Program-made: the position numbers and the translations under genes | Part shown: positions 23,852 to 32,089 of the stretch, piece by piece | Numbering within the stretch: position 1 is the first letter of the stretch | Layout of the letters: each line of letters begins with the position of its first letter | The notes under the pieces: model-generated | What the model saw: the letters and a program-made list of their open reading frames with translations, nothing else | Database searches by the model: none | What the model was told of the DNA's origin: nothing | Assembly: GCA_026708055.1 (NCBI GenBank) | Contig: JAPOVS010000051.1 | Coordinates: 1-64,000 of the forward strand | DNA length: 64,000 bases | Direction: 5' to 3' | Origin: a bacterium | GTDB taxonomy: Bacteria > Actinomycetota > Acidimicrobiia > Acidimicrobiales > CATQHL01

Positions 23852-24088
23852 CTAGCCGGCTTCGTGCTGGAGACAGGTCCTGGCGAGGCGCGCCACGTCG
23901 GCGGCGCGGAACCTGATGTGGCCGCCCAGGCGGTAGGCGGAGAGCTGGTCGCCGTTCACCAACTCGAGCAGTTCGGACTCGTCGACGACGAGCATCTCGC
24001 ACGCCTCCAGCGGTCCCACGAGGTCGATGTCGGGGGACGTCCCGCGGTTCTGTGGCCGCTCATCGACGGTCATCTGAATCATGGTCAT
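23852..24088 (-). CDS. small helix-turn-helix (excisionase/MerR-type) DNA-binding protein
   Basis: This 78-residue protein has the pattern of excisionase-type binding domains: LLELVNGDQLSAYRLGGHIRF followed by RAADVARL, where the turn between helix and wing carries the GGHIRFR element. The N-terminal 30 residues are acidic and variable. ATG 24088 has AAGGAG seven bases upstream. No integrase is nearby, so a role as a transcription factor rather than a recombination factor is more likely. Confidence 0.6.
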   Translation of the reverse strand: MTMIQMTVDERPQNRGTSPDIDLVGPLEACEMLVVDESELLELVNGDQLSAYRLGGHIRFRAADVARLARTCLQHEAG

Positions 24089-24278
24089 TCAACGCTCCTT
24101 GTTGGTTTCGTTCTCTCGAATCAACGAATGTCCGCCGCTGCACCCGCGAGGTCGGTCGGGCGACGATGTGCCCGCAGCCTGCTCATTGCGTCCTCTCGGG
24201 GTCCTCCCGGTCTCCCCAGAGGAGCTGTGAATATCCGAGAAGTCCGAAGAAAATCGCGCCGCCCGCGGCCCCGGCCCG
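24089..24278. other. intergenic region with no gene
   Basis: These 190 bases lie between the divergent excisionase-type gene and the small plus-strand gene. They are AT-richer than the surroundings and must hold both promoters. No coding frame, hairpin or repeat stood out. Confidence 0.4.
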
Positions 24279-24284
24279 TAGGGT
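24279..24284 (+). promoter_or_regulatory. -10 box of a leaderless promoter
   Basis: TAGGGT lies exactly 6 nt before GTG 24291, matching the rhomboid-gene promoter in sequence and spacing. Confidence 0.45.
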
Positions 24285-24290
24285 GCCCTC

Positions 24291-24578
24291 GTGCCCGAGC
24301 GCCATCGGCTCACGATCACCGTCACGATGCCCCTCTACGAGCAACTCTGCGAGTTGGCGGGACCTCGCCGCATCAGCCAGTGGATGGAGGACGCCGCCTG
24401 GCGCAAGATCGCAGCACTGCGCGGCGGGGACGCCCCGGCAGCGTCCCGCGCCGGCGGGATTCCGGGCGAGCCGGCGCCGGCTCCCGCCCTGCCGCCGCCG
24501 CCCTGGCGTTGGTCCCCGCTTCGGCCGCCGGAGCCGCAGGTCGGAGTGGAAGTAGGGGCTGATCTGGTAGACCTGTAG
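24291..24578 (+). CDS. small protein with ribbon-helix-helix-like N-terminus and proline-rich tail
   Basis: A 95-residue ORF. HRLTITVTMPLYEQLCELAG with ISQWMEDAAWRKIAALRG resembles the strand-helix-helix pattern of antitoxin-type RHH proteins. Residues from about 47 on are Ala/Pro-rich and probably disordered. The GTG start has a TAGGGT box at 6 nt, supporting a real transcript. No toxin gene follows; the next gene is a metabolic hydrolase 2 bp away. Function is unknown. Confidence 0.5.
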   Translation: MPERHRLTITVTMPLYEQLCELAGPRRISQWMEDAAWRKIAALRGGDAPAASRAGGIPGEPAPAPALPPPPWRWSPLRPPEPQVGVEVGADLVDL

Positions 24579-24580
24579 CC

Positions 24581-25414
24581 ATGCGAATGGCAGCAATCAA
24601 TCATCGTGCAGTGGGTCTGGCCGGCGACCGGGCCTGGGACATCGCCGAGGCCTCCGGGGGTGCCTTCGGGCCCGATCCGATGCAGGTCCTGGGCAACTGG
24701 GAGGCATTCCTGGCGTGGGCCGCCGACAATGCCCCCGACGGCGGCGACGCCTACAGCGCCGACGACCTGACCTGCCCGGTGCCGCGCCCGCCGCAGGTGT
24801 TCGGCATCGGTCTCAACTACGCCGACCATGCCGGCGAGTCGGGGATGGCGGTCCCCGACGATCCGCTGGTGTTCACCAAGTTCCCGTCCTGCATGGCCGC
24901 ACCGAACGCCGAGGTCCCGCTCGTACCCGGCAACTGCGACTGGGAAGTGGAGTTGGTGGTCGTGATCGGGCGCGCCGGGCGGGACATCGCCGCCGACGAC
25001 ATCGCCGACCACATCGCCGGGTTCACGGTGGGTCAGGACGTCAGCGAGCGGATCGGCCAGTTCGCCGGCGGATACCCGCAGTTCAACCTGGGCAAGTCGC
25101 ACCGCAACTTCTCGCCGGTCGGCCCGGCGGTCGTGACCCTGGACGAGCTGGAGAACCCGTGGGATCTGCGCCTGACCTGCTCGGTCAACGGCACGATGAT
25201 GCAGGACGCCCGCACCACGTACTTCATCAACGACGTCCCGCGCCTGATCACCTACCTGTCGTCGATCTGCGAATTGCTTCCCGGCGACATCATCTTCACC
25301 GGGACGCCGTCGGGCGTTGGATTCGGCATGGATCCGCCGCAGTACCTGGCACGCGGCGACGTGATCGTCTCGACCATCGAGGGCCTCGGCCGGATCACCA
25401 ACCGGTGCGTCTAG
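24581..25414 (+). CDS. fumarylacetoacetate hydrolase (FAH) family protein
   Basis: A 277-residue protein with the FAH fold. VFGIGLNYADHAGESG begins the catalytic domain. The metal-binding acidic residues sit in NCDWEVELVVVIGRAG and in GFTVGQDVSER. The end GDIIFTGTPSGVGFGMDPPQYLARGD is the most conserved block. Members cleave C-C bonds in acylpyruvates or hydrate 2-oxo-pentenoates using Mg. The exact substrate cannot be read from sequence. It opens the plus-strand catabolic block with the epimerase gene 69 bp downstream. TAGACC lies 7 nt before the ATG. Confidence 0.85.
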   Translation: MRMAAINHRAVGLAGDRAWDIAEASGGAFGPDPMQVLGNWEAFLAWAADNAPDGGDAYSADDLTCPVPRPPQVFGIGLNYADHAGESGMAVPDDPLVFTKFPSCMAAPNAEVPLVPGNCDWEVELVVVIGRAGRDIAADDIADHIAGFTVGQDVSERIGQFAGGYPQFNLGKSHRNFSPVGPAVVTLDELENPWDLRLTCSVNGTMMQDARTTYFINDVPRLITYLSSICELLPGDIIFTGTPSGVGFGMDPPQYLARGDVIVSTIEGLGRITNRCV

Positions 25415-25483
25415 TCGCGGCGGCGCGGGCGGGCCGCGCCACAGCAGATGCCGGGACGGATCATTCCAACACGGAGGTCTGCC

Positions 25484-26443
25484 GTGAGTGACGAACACTT
25501 CCTCATCACGGGCGCTATGGGATGCATCGGCTCCTGGGTGGTGCGTCACCTGTCGAGCGAGGGCGTCGCGATGACGCTCTTCGACGTCAGCACCGACGAC
25601 AAGCGGCTGCGGCTCATCGTGGATGAGGCCGACTTGGGCAAGCCCCGGCGCATCCAGGGCGACCTCACGGTGACCGAGCAGGTGCTCGCCGCCGCCGAGG
25701 GCGCAACCCACATCGTCCACCTGGGCGCGTTGCAGGTGCCCACGTGCCGCGCCGACCCGCCGCTGGGCGCCGCCATCAACGTGGCCGGCACCGCCAACGT
25801 CTTCGAGGCCGCGCAGGCGCACGGGGTCCGCAACCTCGTCTACACCAGCAGCGTGGCGGTCTTCGGTCATCCCGACCGCTACGACACTGACATCCTGCCC
25901 AACGACGCCCCCCGCGCCCCGGCCACGCATTACGGCGTCTACAAGGTGGCCAACGAGGAAACCGCCCGGGTGTACTGGGAGGAGAACGGCACGCCCAGCG
26001 TGGGCCTGCGGCCGCACACCGTGTACGGACCGGGCCGCGACCAGGGCGTCACGTCGTACCCCTGCCAGGCGCTGCTGGCAGCGGTGCGGGGTCTGCCGTA
26101 CCACATCGAGTACGGGGGCTGGATGGACTTCCAGTACGCCTCCGACGTGGCCCGCATCGTGATCGGCGCGGCGCGGGCCGAGCCCGGCGGCTGCGACGTC
26201 TACAACCTCCACGGCAGCGTGGCGACGGTCGCCTCCTTCACCGAGGCCATCATCGGCACCACCGACTTCGCGGGGATCACCCACGGCACCGACCAGCTGC
26301 CCTTCCCCCGCGGGCTCGACGACAGCGCCCTGGAGGCGCGCCTGGGCCCGGTGCCGCGCACGCCCCTCGCCGAGGGCGTGGCAGAGACCGCCGAGTGGTT
26401 CCGGGCGGCGATGGCCGACGGCCGCCCCCTGCCGCCCCCGTAG
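25484..26443 (+). CDS. NAD-dependent epimerase/dehydratase (extended SDR)
   Basis: A 319-residue extended short-chain dehydrogenase with NAD motif ITGAMGCIGSWVVRHL (GxxGxxG), catalytic Ser region LVYTSSVAVFGHP and catalytic Tyr/Lys in HYGVYKVANEE. Members act on nucleotide sugars or on small hydroxy acids; the catabolic context favours the latter, but this is inference. GTG 25484 is preceded by GGAGG at the correct distance. A longer frame from 25448 lacks support. Confidence 0.85.
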   Translation: MSDEHFLITGAMGCIGSWVVRHLSSEGVAMTLFDVSTDDKRLRLIVDEADLGKPRRIQGDLTVTEQVLAAAEGATHIVHLGALQVPTCRADPPLGAAINVAGTANVFEAAQAHGVRNLVYTSSVAVFGHPDRYDTDILPNDAPRAPATHYGVYKVANEETARVYWEENGTPSVGLRPHTVYGPGRDQGVTSYPCQALLAAVRGLPYHIEYGGWMDFQYASDVARIVIGAARAEPGGCDVYNLHGSVATVASFTEAIIGTTDFAGITHGTDQLPFPRGLDDSALEARLGPVPRTPLAEGVAETAEWFRAAMADGRPLPPP

Positions 26444-26552
26444 TCGCACCATCGCGGGGCCGGCGGGCCGTCGGGCAGCGGAAGCAGGGCTGGTCGGCGA
26501 ACTATGATCGGGGCCGGATTCAACGCGAAGTCCTCGACGACCGGGAGGAACG

Positions 26553-27968
26553 ATGGCCAGATACTCGATTCCCTACGAGTCCCTCGATCCGCTCACGATC
26601 GGTGCGGCCGACGACGAGACCAAGGTGTACCGGGAGACCCTCGAGCTGGAGATCCCCGACGAGAACCTGCTGGCGGCCATCTACCCGGACGAGCCGGATC
26701 CGGTGCCCAACGCCACCGAGGCCGCCCGGGCGGCCCTGGAGAACCCGCACAGCGGGCCGCGCTTCAGCGAGTTGCTAGCCGGCGCCTCCAGCGTGGCGGT
26801 GGTCATCGACAATCAGTTCCGCCCCACGCCGGCCTCCAAGCTGCTCCCGCCGGTGCTGGATGCCATCGAGGCCGCCGGCATCACCGACGCCCGGGTGGTG
26901 TGCGCCAACGGCAAGGTCTTCCCCATGTCCGACAGCGACATCTCCCAGAAGCTCGGCGACGAGAACCTGGCCCGCATGGAGCGCATGGGCATCGGCTTCT
27001 TCCAGAACGAGCCCCGTAACACCGACAACTACAGCTTCGTGGGCGTCACCTCCCGGGGCACGCCCGTGTGGCTGCACAACGAGGTGGCCCGCTCGGAGAT
27101 CATCTTCACCATCGGCCACGCGCAGGCCAACCACTGGGGCGCCGGCGGGGGCGGCAAGCTGATCCTGCCGGGCGTGGTGTCCGACGAGACCGTCGAGTCC
27201 AACCACTGCGCCTTCGTGCCCTCGCCGCAGACCCACTACGGGGCCTACGCCGGGCCGATGCGCGCCGACATCGACGAGACCGCCACCATGTGCGGGTTGT
27301 CGGCCACCATGAACGTGCTGCTGGACACCCGCGGCCGGGTCATCGACTGCATCTACGGTGCCCACCCCGACGCCCACGTCGAGGCGATCAACCGGTTCAA
27401 CGACATCTACGCGTACGACAACCCCGTCGCTGACGCCGGTCCGGCCGACATCGCCGTCTGCGGCGTGTTCGCCCCCACCGACCACCTCTTCTTCCACACC
27501 GGGTGGGGCTGCATGTCCTCGGACCTGGTGGTGCGGGAGGGTGGCACGATCATCTACTGCTCGCCCTCGCCCGGCGTCTCCACGGCGATCGGGGACTTCC
27601 CCGGCCTGGCGCTCATGGACCTCATGAAGCCCTACATGCCGGCCTCCCCGGAGAACTACCAGAAGGTGCTGCGGGACATCCACGGCCGCAACATCCAGAT
27701 GTGGGCAGGCTGCATCTGGGTGCCCATCTACGAGGTCATGACCCGCAAGCACCTCACGATGGTCACCCTGGAGGAGAACCTGGAGATGGCCGCCGACATC
27801 GGCCTGGACGCCACCGGGAGCCTCGACGAGGCCTTCGGTGCGGCCATGGAGCGCCACGGTGCCGACGCCAAGGTGATCGTGCTGCCGTTCGCCCGCTACC
27901 AGTTGCCGCGCAACGCCATCCGCATGCACTCCGAGGACGTGCGGGTGCTCGAGCAGGTGCGCCTCTGA
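26553..27968 (+). CDS. LarA-like (DUF2088) protein, lactate-racemase superfamily
   Basis: A 471-residue protein with the two-domain LarA layout. DNQFRPTP (86-93) matches the N-terminal DxxRPTP block. TIGHAQANHWGAGGGGKLIL (186-205) through SNH (216-218) matches the metal/substrate block with Lys (K202) and His (H218). The first histidine-containing LarA motif (GTHRxxT type) reads instead VCANGKVFPMS (116-126), without His. Classical LarA uses a nickel-pincer cofactor. No larB/C/E genes are in the window, so the reaction here may differ. GGAGG precedes the ATG. Confidence 0.75.
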   Translation: MARYSIPYESLDPLTIGAADDETKVYRETLELEIPDENLLAAIYPDEPDPVPNATEAARAALENPHSGPRFSELLAGASSVAVVIDNQFRPTPASKLLPPVLDAIEAAGITDARVVCANGKVFPMSDSDISQKLGDENLARMERMGIGFFQNEPRNTDNYSFVGVTSRGTPVWLHNEVARSEIIFTIGHAQANHWGAGGGGKLILPGVVSDETVESNHCAFVPSPQTHYGAYAGPMRADIDETATMCGLSATMNVLLDTRGRVIDCIYGAHPDAHVEAINRFNDIYAYDNPVADAGPADIAVCGVFAPTDHLFFHTGWGCMSSDLVVREGGTIIYCSPSPGVSTAIGDFPGLALMDLMKPYMPASPENYQKVLRDIHGRNIQMWAGCIWVPIYEVMTRKHLTMVTLEENLEMAADIGLDATGSLDEAFGAAMERHGADAKVIVLPFARYQLPRNAIRMHSEDVRVLEQVRL

Positions 27969-27985
27969 GCCCTTCGGGCGCATCG

Positions 27986-28306
27986 GTGACGGTGCGCGGC
28001 GTAAACGGGCGCGGGACGGCAGGGCCCACGGAGCCGCCCAGCGACGCCCGGGGGATCAAGGGCAGGACCACCGTCGTGGAGGTGCTGCGCATGTTCCCCG
28101 GCGGCGAGGCCGCCCAGCTGATGTCGCTCCTGAGTTGGCCCTGCGCCCACTGCAGCGGGGCGTTCCACGAGCCACTGGCCGTGGCCGCCAAGCGTCATCG
28201 CAACTCGCCGCAACTTGTTCTGGAGGCGTTCCGGGCGCTGTGCACGGCTGAGGGTCCCAGCGAGGACCTGATCCGCGCGGCTGCGGTCAAGTCCACGGAC
28301 CGCTGA
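27986..28306 (+). CDS. small CxxC protein, DUF1858-like
   Basis: A 106-residue ORF. After a disordered N-terminus, residues about 35-95 read TVVEVLRMFPGGEAAQLMS, then WPCAHC, which resembles the DUF1858 redox-disulfide fold (T-x-x-E-x-L, C-x-x-C). Its TGA overlaps the ATG of the GlcD gene as TGATG, so it is translated with it. It may be a redox or cluster-related partner of the oxidase. The family match is tentative and the start could be a nearby GTG. Confidence 0.5.
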   Translation: MTVRGVNGRGTAGPTEPPSDARGIKGRTTVVEVLRMFPGGEAAQLMSLLSWPCAHCSGAFHEPLAVAAKRHRNSPQLVLEAFRALCTAEGPSEDLIRAAAVKSTDR

Positions 28307-29811
28307 TGTCGCCCCCGCTGGCCGCCGCGGCGCGTCGCCTGGGGCGCCGGGCGCCACAGCCTGAGCCCGCCGCAGATCCCGACGCCTCTCTCGTCGCCGA
28401 ACTCTGTGCGGCCATCGGCGCCGAGCGGGTGCGGGCCGACGCCGCCGCCCGCTACCTGGCTTCCCGCGACGCCTCCATCTACAGCGAGGGCACCGCCGGA
28501 CCGCTGTGCTTTCCCACCACCACCGAGCAGGTGGTCGCCTGCGTGCGCATCGCCGCGGAGCACGGCCGCGCCGTGGTGCCCCGGGGGGCGGGCACGGGAC
28601 TGGCGGGAGGCGCGGCGCCGTTGGGCCGGCCGGTGGTGCTGTCGCTCACGCGCATGAACGAGCTGCTGGAGGTGGACCTGGAGAACGGCGTGGCGTGGGT
28701 GCAGCCCGGCATGGTGAACCTCGATTTGTCGCGCCGGCTGGCCCCTTACGGGATGCACTACGCCCCGGACCCGTCGAGTCAGCAGGCCTGCACCATCGGC
28801 GGCAACGTGGCCACCAACTCCGGCGGGCCGCACTGCCTGGCCTACGGCGTGACGAGCGCCCACGTGGTGGCGCTGGAGGTGGTGCTCTCCGACGCCTCGG
28901 TGGTCACCCTCGGCGACCTGGGCGCCGAACCAGCCGGCTACGACCTGCGCGGGGCGTTCGTCGGCTCCGAGGGCATGTGCGGGATCAACACGGCCGCGGC
29001 CGTGCGCCTCACCCCCAACCCCGCCGCGGTGCGCACCATGCTGATGGCCTACGACGACGTGTCGGCGGGAGCGGCCACGGTCAGCGCCATCATCGCCGCC
29101 GGCATCGTGCCGGCCGCCATCGAGATGCTGGACCGCCGCTGCATCGGCGCCATCGAGGACTTCGCCAAGGCGGGCTACCCGCGCGATGCCGCCGCCGTGC
29201 TGCTCGTGGAAGTGGACGGGGCGGCCGGGGGGGTCGCCGCCTCCGGCGAGATGGTGGCCGAGATCGCCACCGCCAACGGAGCGGTGAGCGTGCGTGTCGC
29301 AGCCGACGACGACGAGCGGGCACGGCTCTGGAAGGGCCGCAAGAGCGCTTTCGGGGCGGTCGCCAACATCCTTCCCGACTACTACCTGCACGACACCGTC
29401 GTGCCGCGCAGCCGGCTGGTGGAGGTGCTCGAGCAGGTCTACGAGATCGCCGATCGTCACGACCTCACTGTCCTGAACGTCTTCCACGCCGGCGACGGCA
29501 ACCTGCACCCCATCCTGGCCTTCGACGCCCGCGTCGAGGGAACCATCGAGCGGGTGCACGCCGCCGGCCGGGAGATCATCGAGGCGTCGCTGGCGGTGGG
29601 CGGGGCGCTCTCGGGCGAGCACGGCATCGGCGTGGAGAAGCGCGACTACATGGAGCGCATGTTCAGTGACGCCGACCTGGACCAGCAGAGCCGGCTGCGG
29701 GCCGCCTTCGACCCGCACTGCCGTCTGAACCCCGGCAAGGTGCTGCCCAGCGCCCACAGCTGCGCCGACATCGCCTCGCTGCGCGCCGCCGACGGCAAGA
29801 TCTGGGGCTGA
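28306..29811 (+). CDS. glcD: FAD-linked oxidase, glycolate oxidase subunit GlcD-like
   Basis: A 501-residue flavoprotein. The PCMH-type FAD domain has FPTTTEQVVACVRIAAEHGR, PRGAGTGLAGGAAPLG and TIGGNVATNSGGPHC. The C-terminal FAD-linked oxidase domain ends with VFHAGDGNLHPILAFD and SGEHGIGVEK, the substrate-site histidines of 2-hydroxyacid dehydrogenases. With the next two genes it would oxidise glycolate, D-lactate or a similar 2-hydroxy acid and pass electrons to quinone. It is coupled to the upstream gene by TGATG. Confidence 0.85.
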   Translation: MSPPLAAAARRLGRRAPQPEPAADPDASLVAELCAAIGAERVRADAAARYLASRDASIYSEGTAGPLCFPTTTEQVVACVRIAAEHGRAVVPRGAGTGLAGGAAPLGRPVVLSLTRMNELLEVDLENGVAWVQPGMVNLDLSRRLAPYGMHYAPDPSSQQACTIGGNVATNSGGPHCLAYGVTSAHVVALEVVLSDASVVTLGDLGAEPAGYDLRGAFVGSEGMCGINTAAAVRLTPNPAAVRTMLMAYDDVSAGAATVSAIIAAGIVPAAIEMLDRRCIGAIEDFAKAGYPRDAAAVLLVEVDGAAGGVAASGEMVAEIATANGAVSVRVAADDDERARLWKGRKSAFGAVANILPDYYLHDTVVPRSRLVEVLEQVYEIADRHDLTVLNVFHAGDGNLHPILAFDARVEGTIERVHAAGREIIEASLAVGGALSGEHGIGVEKRDYMERMFSDADLDQQSRLRAAFDPHCRLNPGKVLPSAHSCADIASLRAADGKIWG

Positions 29812-29822
29812 GGGAAGCCGGC

Positions 29823-29942
29823 ATGTCGCCCCGACTCCCCAGGCCCGACCCCCTCCGTCATTCCGGCGAACGCCGGAATCCAGTCTCCGGCTCCGGCGGG
29901 CCATGTCGTGCCCTGCGCTGCGCCTGCGTCGTCGTGCCATGA
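29823..29942 (+). other. 39-codon ORF bridging glcD and glcE through a palindromic repeat
   Basis: It begins at ATG 29823 with AGGGAAG 5 nt upstream, reads through the 27-bp repeat as HSGERRNPV, and ends at TGA overlapping the glcE ATG (ATGA). It probably has no product of its own and serves to carry ribosomes to glcE, as two similar ORFs in this operon would. Confidence 0.35.
29857..29883. repeat. 27-bp palindromic repeat, copy 1
   Basis: The core ATTCCGGCG-AA-CGCCGGAAT is a perfect 9-bp inverted repeat around AA, flanked by GTC and CCAG. It belongs to a four-copy family here and resembles the widespread dRS3-like elements (ATTCC-N-GGAAT). Confidence 0.85.
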
Positions 29943-30898
29943 CACCGGCAGGCGCCATCGACGCGCCCCTGGCCGCTTTCGCCGCGGAGGTGGGTCCCGA
30001 GGGGCCGGTCTGCGTGCGCGGCGGCGGCACCCGCCACCACGTCGGCGGTGACCCGGTGTCCGGCACGCGGGAGTTGCGGGCGCCGGCGGGCATCGTGGCG
30101 TTCGAGCCGGCCGAGATGACGGTGCGGGTGCGCGCCGGCACCACCGTGGCTGCGTTCCACGAGGCTCTGGCCGCCTCGGGTCAGCGCACCGCACTGCCGG
30201 AGCGGCCCGGCGGCACCGTGGGCGGGGCGCTGATGGTCGGCGAGTCGGCGATCACCCGGCTGGGGCTCGGGCCCGTGCGCGACGCCCTGCTGCAGGCCCG
30301 CTATGTGTGCGCCGACGGGCGGGTGGCCAGCGGCGGCGCCGGCACGGTGAAGAACGTCAGCGGGTTCGACCTGTGCCGGCTGCTCGTGGGCTCGCTCGGC
30401 ACCCTCGGTCTGCTCGGCGAGGCGCTGTTGCGCACGGTGCCGATCCCCGAGTCCGAGGCTTGGTTCCACCTCGAGGCGGCGGATCCCCGCCAGGTGTGGC
30501 AGCGCTGCCGGAGCGCCGCCGCCATCCTCTGGGACGGCGCCGCGACCTGGGTGCTGCTGAGCGGCTACGCCCCGGACACGGCCGCCGACCGAGCGATGCT
30601 CAGCGGCCTCGGCGAGCTGTCCGATGTCGCCGGACCGCCGCCGCTGCCACCGCACCGCTGGTCGTGCACGCCGGTGGAGGCCGCCGCCTTCGGCAGCGGA
30701 AACGGTGCGGCGCCCGCCCCCTCCGCCGGTGACGTCGACTTCGTGGCCGAGATCGGTGTCGGTGTGGTGCACGCCTCGGTGCCGCAGCCGCCTCGCCCCG
30801 CCGAGCCCGGCGTCGTCGAGCTGAACCGGCGGATGAAGGAGTGTTTCGATCCGACCGGCCGCCTCAACCCCGGCCGCGACCCGCTGCGGCGGAACTGA
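29939..30898 (+). CDS. glcE: FAD-binding oxidase subunit, GlcE-like
   Basis: A 319-residue protein with a reduced PCMH FAD domain: VCVRGGGTRHHVGGDP, RVRAGTTVAAFHEALAASGQ, LPERPGGTVGGALMVGES and GTVKNVSGFDLCRLLVGSLG. It ends LNRRMKECFDPTGRLNPGRD, the typical GlcE tail. The ATG at 29939 is chosen over 29903 because it overlaps the end of the bridging ORF and matches family starts. It is the second subunit of the hydroxy-acid oxidase. Its stop overlaps the glcF start as TGATG. Confidence 0.82.
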   Translation: MTPAGAIDAPLAAFAAEVGPEGPVCVRGGGTRHHVGGDPVSGTRELRAPAGIVAFEPAEMTVRVRAGTTVAAFHEALAASGQRTALPERPGGTVGGALMVGESAITRLGLGPVRDALLQARYVCADGRVASGGAGTVKNVSGFDLCRLLVGSLGTLGLLGEALLRTVPIPESEAWFHLEAADPRQVWQRCRSAAAILWDGAATWVLLSGYAPDTAADRAMLSGLGELSDVAGPPPLPPHRWSCTPVEAAAFGSGNGAAPAPSAGDVDFVAEIGVGVVHASVPQPPRPAEPGVVELNRRMKECFDPTGRLNPGRDPLRRN

Positions 30899-32079
30899 TG
30901 GATCTCCGCCTCGACGACGATGAACTCGCCTCGTGCGTGGCCTGCGGCCTCTGCCTGCCGCACTGCCCGACGTTCGTGATCACCGGTCGCGACACCGAAT
31001 CGCCACGCGGGCGCATCGCCCTCATGCGGGCCGTGCAGATCGAGGGGGCGCCGATCACGCACGAGGTTCTGCGGTCGATGGAGACCTGCGTGCAGTGCCT
31101 CGGCTGCGAGACCGCCTGCCCCAGCGGTGTGCCGTTCGGTCACCTCATGGAGGGCACCCGGGCGACGCTGGCCGCCGCAGGCCGGATCACGCCGTGGTGG
31201 CAGCGCCTGGGCCTGAGGCTGCTGCGCCATCGCCGCCTGCTGCTGGCCGGCTCCAGCCTGCTGGCGGTCGCCGGCCGGCTGCGGCTCCTGCCCATGCGGC
31301 GCCTCGGCCTCCCGGCCCGCCTGCCGCTGCGCAGGGGCCGGCACCGCGCCTCCGGGCCCGACGTCTGGCTCTTCACCGGCTGTGTCATGGACGCCTGGCA
31401 GCGCCACACCCACCGCGCCGTGCAGCGGGTGCTGGAGGCCGCCGGGGTCGGGGTGACCCCCACGGCCGGCGCTGCACCCTGCTGTGGCGCGCTGCACACC
31501 CACGCCGGGCTGGAGGCCGATGCCGCCGCCATCGCCCGCCAGGTCATCGCCGGGCTGTCGGGAGACGACCGGCCCGTGCTGGCGGACTCGGCCGGCTGCG
31601 GGGCGGCGATGAAGCACTACGGACGCCTGCTCGGCACGCCCGAGGCGGAGGCCTTCGCCGCCCGGGTGTTCGACGTGCACGAGTGGCTGGCGGACCGGCT
31701 CGACGTGCTGCTGGACGGCCGGCCCGCCGAGCCGCTGGCGTTGACCGTGGCGCTGCAGGACCCGTGCCACCTGCGGCACGCGCAGCGCAGTCACGAGTCG
31801 GTGCCGGTGGTGCTGCGCCCGTTCGTGCGGGAGCTGGTGATGCTCGACGACGACGGGCTGTGTTGCGGGGCGGGCGGGGCGTATTCGATGCTCGAGCCGG
31901 AGCTTGCGACCGCCATCCGCGCCCGCAAGACGGCGGCGGTGGAACGCTCGGGCGCCTCGGTGGTGGCCAGCGCCAACCCCGGTTGCTCGCTGCATCTGGC
32001 GGCCGCCGGTCTCGACGTCCGCCACCCGCTGGAACTCGTGGCGCAGGCCCTGGGCGCCCGGCAGAGCGTCTCGTCGTGA
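30898..32079 (+). CDS. glcF: iron-sulfur subunit of glycolate oxidase, GlcF-like
   Basis: A 393-residue protein with two 4Fe-4S motifs near the N-terminus, CVACGLCLPHCP and CVQCLGCETACPSGV. Two CCG domains follow, marked by APCCGALHTHAGLE, DSAGCGAAMKHYG, QDPCHLRHAQRS and GLCCGAGGAYSM, which bind the further cluster. A hydrophobic/arginine-rich stretch (about 110-150) may contact the membrane. It takes electrons from the FAD subunits towards quinone. ATG 30898 overlaps the glcE stop. Confidence 0.88.
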   Translation: MDLRLDDDELASCVACGLCLPHCPTFVITGRDTESPRGRIALMRAVQIEGAPITHEVLRSMETCVQCLGCETACPSGVPFGHLMEGTRATLAAAGRITPWWQRLGLRLLRHRRLLLAGSSLLAVAGRLRLLPMRRLGLPARLPLRRGRHRASGPDVWLFTGCVMDAWQRHTHRAVQRVLEAAGVGVTPTAGAAPCCGALHTHAGLEADAAAIARQVIAGLSGDDRPVLADSAGCGAAMKHYGRLLGTPEAEAFAARVFDVHEWLADRLDVLLDGRPAEPLALTVALQDPCHLRHAQRSHESVPVVLRPFVRELVMLDDDGLCCGAGGAYSMLEPELATAIRARKTAAVERSGASVVASANPGCSLHLAAAGLDVRHPLELVAQALGARQSVSS

Positions 32080-32089
32080 GGCCGGCGAC

